NCBI GenBank assembly: GCA_019117325.1
Contig: DWZY01000102.1
Span: 1-9,761 of the forward strand
Origin: Candidatus Brevibacterium intestinigallinarum
GTDB taxonomy: Bacteria > Actinomycetota > Actinomycetes > Actinomycetales > Brevibacteriaceae
Direction: 5' to 3'
Length of the DNA stretch: 9,761 nt
The notes below the pieces were generated by a model. The model worked only from the letters and a program-made list of their open reading frames with translations. It did not search any database and had not been told where the DNA came from. Positions 5,665-9,761 of this stretch are shown here, piece after piece. The position numbers and the translations under genes are program-made. Each line of letters starts with the position of its first letter. The stretch's first letter is position 1.

Positions 5665-6815
5665 GGACGGAGGCGCAGACGCGCGCGCAGGTGCGCGACG
5701 CGAAGCGCATCGTCGTGAAGGTGGGCTCGTCCTCGCTCACCACCGTCCAGTCCGGTCTCGACCGGGACCGCGTGCGGCGGATCGCCCATGTCCTGGGCGC
5801 GCAGCGGGCGGCGGGACGGGAGATCGTCCTCGTGTCCTCGGGGGCGGTGTCCGCCGGCCTCGAGCCCATGGGCATCGCCCGCCGTCCTCGCGACCAGGCG
5901 ACGAAGCAGGCAGCCGCGGGGGTGGGCCAGAGCCTCCTCATGGCGGAGTACACGCAGGCGCTCGCGGAGCACGGGATCGTTCCCGCGCAGGTGCTGCTGA
6001 CGGCGGACGACCTCATCCACCGCGCGAAGCACCGCAATGCGCAGCGGGCGATCGAGCGCATGCTGGCGCTGGGTCTCTTCCCGATCGTGAATGAGAACGA
6101 CGCGGTCGTGTCCCACGGTGTGCGGTTCGGTGACAACGACCGGCTCTCCGCGCTCGTGGCGCACCTCGTCCACGCCGAGGCGCTCGTCCTGCTGTCCGAC
6201 GTCGAGGCCCTCCTCACCGCGCCTCCGGGTGCTCCGGGCAGTCGCCGGGTGTCGTTCGTGGGCGGGCCCCAGCACCTCGACGAGCTGCAGATCGGAGGCA
6301 CCGGCTCCGCGGGCACGGGCACCGGCGGAATGGTCACGAAGGTGCAGGCGGCCACGATGGCCGCGGACTCCGGGGTGGCGACGATCCTCACGTCTGCGGA
6401 TCGCATCAGTGAGGCCGTGGCCGGCGAGGAGGTGGGGACCGCCTTCGGCGTGACGCACCGCCGTCGTGCCACCCGCCTGCTGTGGATCGCTCACCTCGCG
6501 CAGAAGCACGGAACGATCCATGTGGACGCGGGTGCGGCGCGGGCCGTCTCCGAGCGCGGCCGATCGCTGCTGGCCGTGGGCGTCGTGGGCGCGGACGGCG
6601 GATTCGACGCCGGCGACCCCGTCGACGTGCGCGATCCGAACGGCACTCTCATCGCCCGCGGCATCGCGAGCTTCGCCCAGGACGAGCTGCCCGCCATGAT
6701 GGGCAGGTCCTCGGAGGAGTTGGGCAACACACTGGGGTCGGACTACCGTAGAGAAGTCATCCACCGCAACGACATGGTCCTGACGGACGCCGTCTTCGAG
6801 CAAGGGGAACAATGA
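5661..6815 (+). CDS. proB: Glutamate 5-kinase
   Basis: First committed step of proline synthesis: ATP plus glutamate to gamma-glutamyl phosphate. Amino-acid kinase domain: IVVKVGSSSLT (residues 17-27, with Lys20), SSGAVSAG (59-66), NENDAV (144-149), FGDND (156-160), LLSDVEALLT, and GTGGMVTKVQAA. From about residue 286 a PUA domain follows (HVDAGAARAVSERGRSLL), so this is the full two-domain form, 384 residues against 367 in E. coli. The GTG start at 5661 overlaps the obg stop (GTGA). GAGGAGG (5653-5659) lies only one base before it, unusually close, so translation is probably coupled to obg. A later GTG at 5691 would still keep the first motif but has no good ribosome-binding site. In this family proline inhibits the kinase; residues for that were not checked. 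Confidence 0.97.
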   Translation: MRTEAQTRAQVRDAKRIVVKVGSSSLTTVQSGLDRDRVRRIAHVLGAQRAAGREIVLVSSGAVSAGLEPMGIARRPRDQATKQAAAGVGQSLLMAEYTQALAEHGIVPAQVLLTADDLIHRAKHRNAQRAIERMLALGLFPIVNENDAVVSHGVRFGDNDRLSALVAHLVHAEALVLLSDVEALLTAPPGAPGSRRVSFVGGPQHLDELQIGGTGSAGTGTGGMVTKVQAATMAADSGVATILTSADRISEAVAGEEVGTAFGVTHRRRATRLLWIAHLAQKHGTIHVDAGAARAVSERGRSLLAVGVVGADGGFDAGDPVDVRDPNGTLIARGIASFAQDELPAMMGRSSEELGNTLGSDYRREVIHRNDMVLTDAVFEQGEQ

Positions 6816-8095
6816 CGACTGACATCAGCCCGCGCGTGACGCGCGGGGTCACGCGCATCGTGGCCGCGGCGAAGGAGTCCGCCGGCAGCATCGCGCAGGC
6901 GTCCACGGAGCTGAAGAACGCGGCGCTCGCGGCAGTCGCCGAGGCCCTCGAGGCGAACGTCGAGGACATCCTCGCGGCGAACGCGGAGGACATCGAGACC
7001 GCACGCAAGCGGGAGACCCCGGAAACGCTCATCGATCGCCTCACGCTCACCGAGGAGCGGGTGCTGGGGATCGCTGCGGCCGTCCGCGAGGTCATCGGAC
7101 TGCCGGACCCGGTGGGAGTCATCCACTCCGGCAGGACCATGCCCAACGGCATGCGCGTGAGCCAGGAGACCGTCCCGATGGGTGTCATCGGTGCGATCTA
7201 CGAGGCGCGCCCCAACGTGACGGTCGACATCGCGAGCCTGGCGCTCAAGTCCGGCAACGCGGTCGTCCTGCGCGGCGGATCCGCCGCCCGGTCGTCGAAC
7301 ACCCTGCTCATCTCGCTCCTGCGCTCCGCCATCGCTCGAGTGGGTCTGCCGGAGGAGATCATCAGCGGGATCGACGAATTCGGCCGCGAGGGCACGGTCG
7401 TGCTCATGCAGGCGCGCGACTACGTCGACCTCCTCGTCCCGCGCGGCGGGGCAGAGCTCATCGCGCGCGTCGTCCATGAATCGCTCGTGCCCGTCATCGA
7501 GACCGGTGTGGGCAACGTGCACATGTTCGTCGACCAGTCGGCTCCCGTGCGGATGGCGACGGATCTCGTCCTCAACTCGAAGACCCACCGCCCCAGCGTG
7601 TGCAACTCGCTGGAGAACCTGCTGGTCCACGAGAAGGCCGCGAAGCGCGTCCTGCCCAAGATCCTCAGCGCTCTCCACGAGGCGGGCGTCGTCGTGCGCG
7701 CCGACCGCGAGATCGAGGAGTACGCGCCCGAGGGCATGAAGATCCGCCGGGTGACGCGGCGCGACTGGGCCAAGGAGTACCTCGACCTGCAACTGGCGGT
7801 CCGTCTCGTCTCGTCCGTCGATGAGGCGATCGAGCACATCCACGCGTACTCATCCGGTCACACGGAGGTCATCGTCACGAACGACCTGGCGAACGCGGAG
7901 ACGTTCGTGCAGGCTGTCGATGCGGCCGCGGTGGGTGTGAACGTGTCGACGCGCTTCACCGACGGCGGCCAGCTGGGACTGGGCGCAGAGGTGGGCATCT
8001 CGACGCAGAAGCTGCACGCGCGCGGACCCATGGGCCTCGAGGCGCTCACGACCACCAAGTGGATCATGCGCGGCAGCGGGCAGACACGCGACTGA
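6812..8095 (+). CDS. proA: Gamma-glutamyl phosphate reductase (glutamate-5-semialdehyde dehydrogenase)
   Basis: Second step of proline synthesis: NADPH-dependent reduction of gamma-glutamyl phosphate to glutamate semialdehyde, which cyclises to P5C. proC, which finishes the pathway, is not in the window. The 427 residues show the aldehyde-dehydrogenase-type pattern: MGVIGAIYEARPNVTVD (residue 123 on), GNAVVLRGGSAARSSN (148-163), the catalytic cysteine in HRPSVCNSLENLLVH (Cys264), and the family C-terminal block DGGQLGLGAEVGISTQKLHA followed by RGPMGLEALTTTKW. The ATG overlaps the proB stop (ATGA) and is preceded by AAGGGGA (6802-6808), three bases away. ProA and ProB usually act together because the phosphate intermediate is labile, which fits this tight coupling. 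Confidence 0.98.
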   Translation: MTTDISPRVTRGVTRIVAAAKESAGSIAQASTELKNAALAAVAEALEANVEDILAANAEDIETARKRETPETLIDRLTLTEERVLGIAAAVREVIGLPDPVGVIHSGRTMPNGMRVSQETVPMGVIGAIYEARPNVTVDIASLALKSGNAVVLRGGSAARSSNTLLISLLRSAIARVGLPEEIISGIDEFGREGTVVLMQARDYVDLLVPRGGAELIARVVHESLVPVIETGVGNVHMFVDQSAPVRMATDLVLNSKTHRPSVCNSLENLLVHEKAAKRVLPKILSALHEAGVVVRADREIEEYAPEGMKIRRVTRRDWAKEYLDLQLAVRLVSSVDEAIEHIHAYSSGHTEVIVTNDLANAETFVQAVDAAAVGVNVSTRFTDGGQLGLGAEVGISTQKLHARGPMGLEALTTTKWIMRGSGQTRD

Positions 8096-8108
8096 GGCCG
8101 CCGCAGCC

Positions 8109-8144
8109 CCGGACGGCGGGGCGAGGACACGGCGCGCCGTCCGG
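8109..8144 (+). terminator. Hairpin after proA, probable terminator
   Basis: CCGGACGGCG (8109-8118) pairs with CGCCGTCCGG (8135-8144) around a 16-base G-rich loop, starting 13 nt after the proA stop. There is no T-run. I see no clear promoter between it and the next gene, so it may be leaky and act as a processing or attenuation site. Confidence 0.6.
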
Positions 8145-8194
8145 CATGAGAGACTTTCCCCAACGACCACCACTCCACACGAAGGACGAAGTTC

Positions 8195-8350
8195 ATGACA
8201 ACCTCGATTCTCGCGGCAGTCGCCGAGACCCCCCACGTCGTCTACGAGCTGCCGATCCCGCCCATCGGCTTCGGCCTCATCGCGTTCTCGATCCTCATGT
8301 TCCTGGGCGTCGTCACGCTGTCCTGGAACGGCATCTCGCACAGGCACTGA
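8195..8350 (+). CDS. Small single-helix membrane protein between proA and nadD
   Basis: A 51-residue protein of unknown function, easily missed because it is so short. It starts MTTSILAAVAETPHVVYELP, then one clear membrane helix, roughly residues 24-44 (IGFGLIAFSILMFLGVVTLSW), and a short basic end NGISHRH. AAGGA (8182-8186) lies eight bases before the ATG, a textbook spacing. Third codon positions are G/C as in its neighbours, which supports real coding. By recall, actinobacteria of the order Micrococcales often carry a tiny membrane protein at this spot, with a Pro-rich segment before the helix (here LPIPPIG). The charge pattern suggests N-out, C-in by the positive-inside rule, but this is weak with so few charges. 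nadD follows after 35 nt, probably on the same transcript. I assign no function. Confidence 0.82.
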   Translation: MTTSILAAVAETPHVVYELPIPPIGFGLIAFSILMFLGVVTLSWNGISHRH

Positions 8351-8385
8351 CCGTCCGCGCCTGACGCCGCCGGCCCTCTCCGCGA

Positions 8386-9006
8386 GTGATCCCCGTCCGC
8401 ACCGCAGACCGCCCCCGACGCATCGGCGTCATGGGCGGCACTTTCGACCCCATCCACCACGGTCACCTCGTCGCAGCCAGTGAGGCTGCGGCGATGTTCG
8501 AGTTGGACGAGGTCGTGTTCGTGCCCACGGGACGTCCCTGGCAGAAGGAGGACCGGCGCGTCACGGCCGCAGAGGATCGGTACCTCATGACCGTCATCGC
8601 GACGGCCTCGAACCCGCGGTTCACGGTCTCCCGCGTCGACATCGATCGGCCCGGCCCCACGTACACCATCGACACGCTGCGCGACCTGCGCGACGTGTAC
8701 GGAGCAGAGGCGGAGCTCTTCTTCATCACGGGAGCGGACGCGCTGGCGCAGATCCTGTCGTGGAAGGACGTCGACGAGCTGTTCGCGCTTGCGCACTTCG
8801 TGGGCGTCTCCCGTCCCGGGCACGAGCTGACCGGCGACGGGCTGCCCACCGGGAGGCTGAGCCTGCTGCAGATCCCCGCCCTCGCGATCTCCTCGACGGA
8901 CTGCCGCCGGCGCGCGGAGCAGGATCTGCCGGTCTGGTACCTCGTCCCGGACGGGGTGGTCCAGTACATCGCCAAACACGATCTCTACAGGAGTCACAGT
9001 GGCTGA
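8386..9006 (+). CDS. nadD: Nicotinate-nucleotide adenylyltransferase
   Basis: Joins nicotinate mononucleotide and ATP to give deamido-NAD, a step shared by de novo and salvage NAD synthesis. The nucleotidyltransferase fold is clear: GGTFDPIHHGH (residues 17-27, the HxGH catalytic motif), TYTIDTLRDLR, FFITGADAL, and ISSTDCR (168-174), the usual C-terminal nucleotide-binding motif. Its 206 residues are normal for the family. GTG at 8386 is the first start codon after an in-frame stop at 8362. It has no recognisable Shine-Dalgarno sequence (the preceding bases are CTCTCCGCGA), so reinitiation after the small upstream gene is likely. An ATG at 8431 would leave only one residue before GGTFDP and cut the first strand, so it is disfavoured. 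The last eight bases overlap the next gene. Confidence 0.96.
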   Translation: MIPVRTADRPRRIGVMGGTFDPIHHGHLVAASEAAAMFELDEVVFVPTGRPWQKEDRRVTAAEDRYLMTVIATASNPRFTVSRVDIDRPGPTYTIDTLRDLRDVYGAEAELFFITGADALAQILSWKDVDELFALAHFVGVSRPGHELTGDGLPTGRLSLLQIPALAISSTDCRRRAEQDLPVWYLVPDGVVQYIAKHDLYRSHSG

Positions 9007-9761
9007 GAAGTTCATGACGCGACGGGAGCGCCGCGAGGCGGAGCGCCGACAGGCCGACGCCGCGTACGACGCTCAGCAGGCAGCGGAGACGGAGGCTGAG
9101 GAAGCATCCGCCGCCGCTGAGGCAGCCGAAGCCCCGGAGGCGCCCGCTGGCGCGGAGCCGCACGTGCCCGAGGCCGTGACCGCCGAGCCCGAGGCCGTGA
9201 CCTCGGCGCCGGAGGCCCCCGTGGCGCCGCCCCGCCCCACTGTCGAACCGGACCTCGCGGCCGCGTCCCAGCCGGAGCCGCAGGCCGCGGCATCGGACGC
9301 TGTGCCGGAGGCCGCACCGGATGCCGAGTCCGATCTGCCTCCTCGTCCCGCGACTGATCCTGCCCCCGCACCGGCCGCTGCTCCGCTGACGGAGCCGCCG
9401 AGCTTCTCCTCCCGCGGTGAGCGCAAGCGCTTCCTGCGCGATCACGACCTGCCGCCGGACATCCCCACCGCCTCGATCCCGATCGTGCTCGCCCAGCGGG
9501 CATCCGGCACGGCACAGACTGAGTCGGCCGAGACACCGGATGCTGCCGAGGCTGCAGCGCCGGCGCAGGCCGCCGAGCGCCCGCACGACGAGCCCACCGC
9601 CGTGGCTGAGCCGACAGTCGAGGGCGAGCCGACCGCAGCACCGGAGTTGGATGCAGAACCGGGCCCTGCGGACGAGCAGTCCGCTGCTGACGCGCCGGCC
9701 CCTGAGGCCGCTCCCGCCCCCATCGACACCCCTGCTCCCGCCCCTGCCGTGGCCCCGGACC
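8999..9761 (+). CDS. Large disordered Ala/Pro/Glu-rich protein, 3' end outside the window
   Basis: Unrecognised protein, 254 codons visible with no stop. GTG at 8999 is preceded by AGGAG (8989-8993) at five bases and overlaps the nadD stop by eight bases, so it is probably co-translated with nadD. It opens with a basic helix, MAEKFMTRRERREAERRQ, followed by a long acidic Ala/Pro/Glu region with an exact 15-base repeat. At residues about 137-167 comes a more ordered island, SSRGERKRFLRDHDLPPDIP then TASIPIVLAQ, whose start echoes the N-terminal TRRERR pattern. Then Ala/Pro/Glu sequence resumes. No signal peptide or membrane segment is visible so far. Actinobacteria often have a long variable protein between nadD and the ribosome-silencing factor gene, sometimes with a membrane anchor further on. 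I infer a disordered cytoplasmic or membrane-tethered segment; function unknown. The G/C-rich third positions support coding. Confidence 0.8.
   Translation, partial: MAEKFMTRRERREAERRQADAAYDAQQAAETEAEEASAAAEAAEAPEAPAGAEPHVPEAVTAEPEAVTSAPEAPVAPPRPTVEPDLAAASQPEPQAAASDAVPEAAPDAESDLPPRPATDPAPAPAAAPLTEPPSFSSRGERKRFLRDHDLPPDIPTASIPIVLAQRASGTAQTESAETPDAAEAAAPAQAAERPHDEPTAVAEPTVEGEPTAAPELDAEPGPADEQSAADAPAPEAAPAPIDTPAPAPAVAPD
9167..9202 (+). repeat. Exact 15-base direct repeat, period 21, in the disordered protein
   Basis: CCCGAGGCCGTGACC occurs at 9167-9181 and again at 9188-9202, separated by six bases. It encodes PEAVT-AE-PEAVT. The period is in frame. It reads as local duplication in a low-complexity coding region. 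Confidence 0.7.

Noticed and set aside
5337..7843. Minus-strand open frames of 491 and 366 codons opposite obg, proB and proA
   Set aside because: They mirror well-identified genes and their translations are charged and unlike known proteins. They also overlap each other, which real genes in this window do only by a few bases.
1..9761. CRISPR arrays, tRNA or rRNA genes, insertion sequences, phage or defence genes
   Set aside because: I looked for repeat-spacer spacing, tRNA-like cloverleaf signals, transposase motifs and attachment repeats and saw none. All repeats found are short and inside coding sequence or terminators.

Overview
The window is a stretch of chromosome from a high-GC actinobacterium, most likely in or near the order Micrococcales. 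By eye, GC is well over 65% and third codon positions are almost all G or C. The gene order (RNase E/G, ribosomal proteins L21 and L27, the GTPase Obg, ProB, ProA, a tiny membrane protein, NadD) is the classic actinobacterial housekeeping order. Every gene I can support is on the + strand. I see no tRNA, rRNA, CRISPR array, insertion sequence or phage gene, and no clear sign of horizontal transfer.

Layout. Bases 1-873 are the 3' end of an RNase E/G gene: the last residues of the catalytic region, then a long disordered tail rich in Arg, Gly, Ala, Pro and Glu, closed by a hairpin at 921-950. An alanine/glycine:cation symporter follows (1129-2703), with an apparently near-leaderless start and a very strong 18-bp hairpin terminator. 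Next is a monofunctional chorismate mutase (2857-3159), preceded by a second long hairpin in its probable leader. A good promoter at 3180-3209 and a structured leader of about 160 nt introduce rplU and rpmA (3373-3963). A hairpin at 3991-4024 separates these from obg (4123-5664). proB and proA follow with 4-base stop/start overlaps. A second block holds a 51-residue one-helix membrane protein (8195-8350), nadD (8386-9006), and a large disordered Ala/Pro/Glu-rich protein that starts inside the end of nadD and runs off the window.

How the genes fit together. L21, L27 and Obg all serve the large ribosomal subunit, as structural proteins and as an assembly/checkpoint GTPase. RNase E/G handles rRNA and mRNA processing. 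ProB and ProA carry out the first two steps of proline synthesis from glutamate, NadD makes the dinucleotide step of NAD synthesis, and chorismate mutase feeds Phe/Tyr synthesis.

This is mostly an ordinary core-genome region, and I found no convincing new multi-gene system. The points most worth a second look are the loss of the zinc-link cysteine pair in RNase E/G, repeated short hydrophobic motifs in its disordered tail, the structured leader before rplU, the long hairpin before the chorismate mutase gene, and the two poorly characterised genes flanking nadD.
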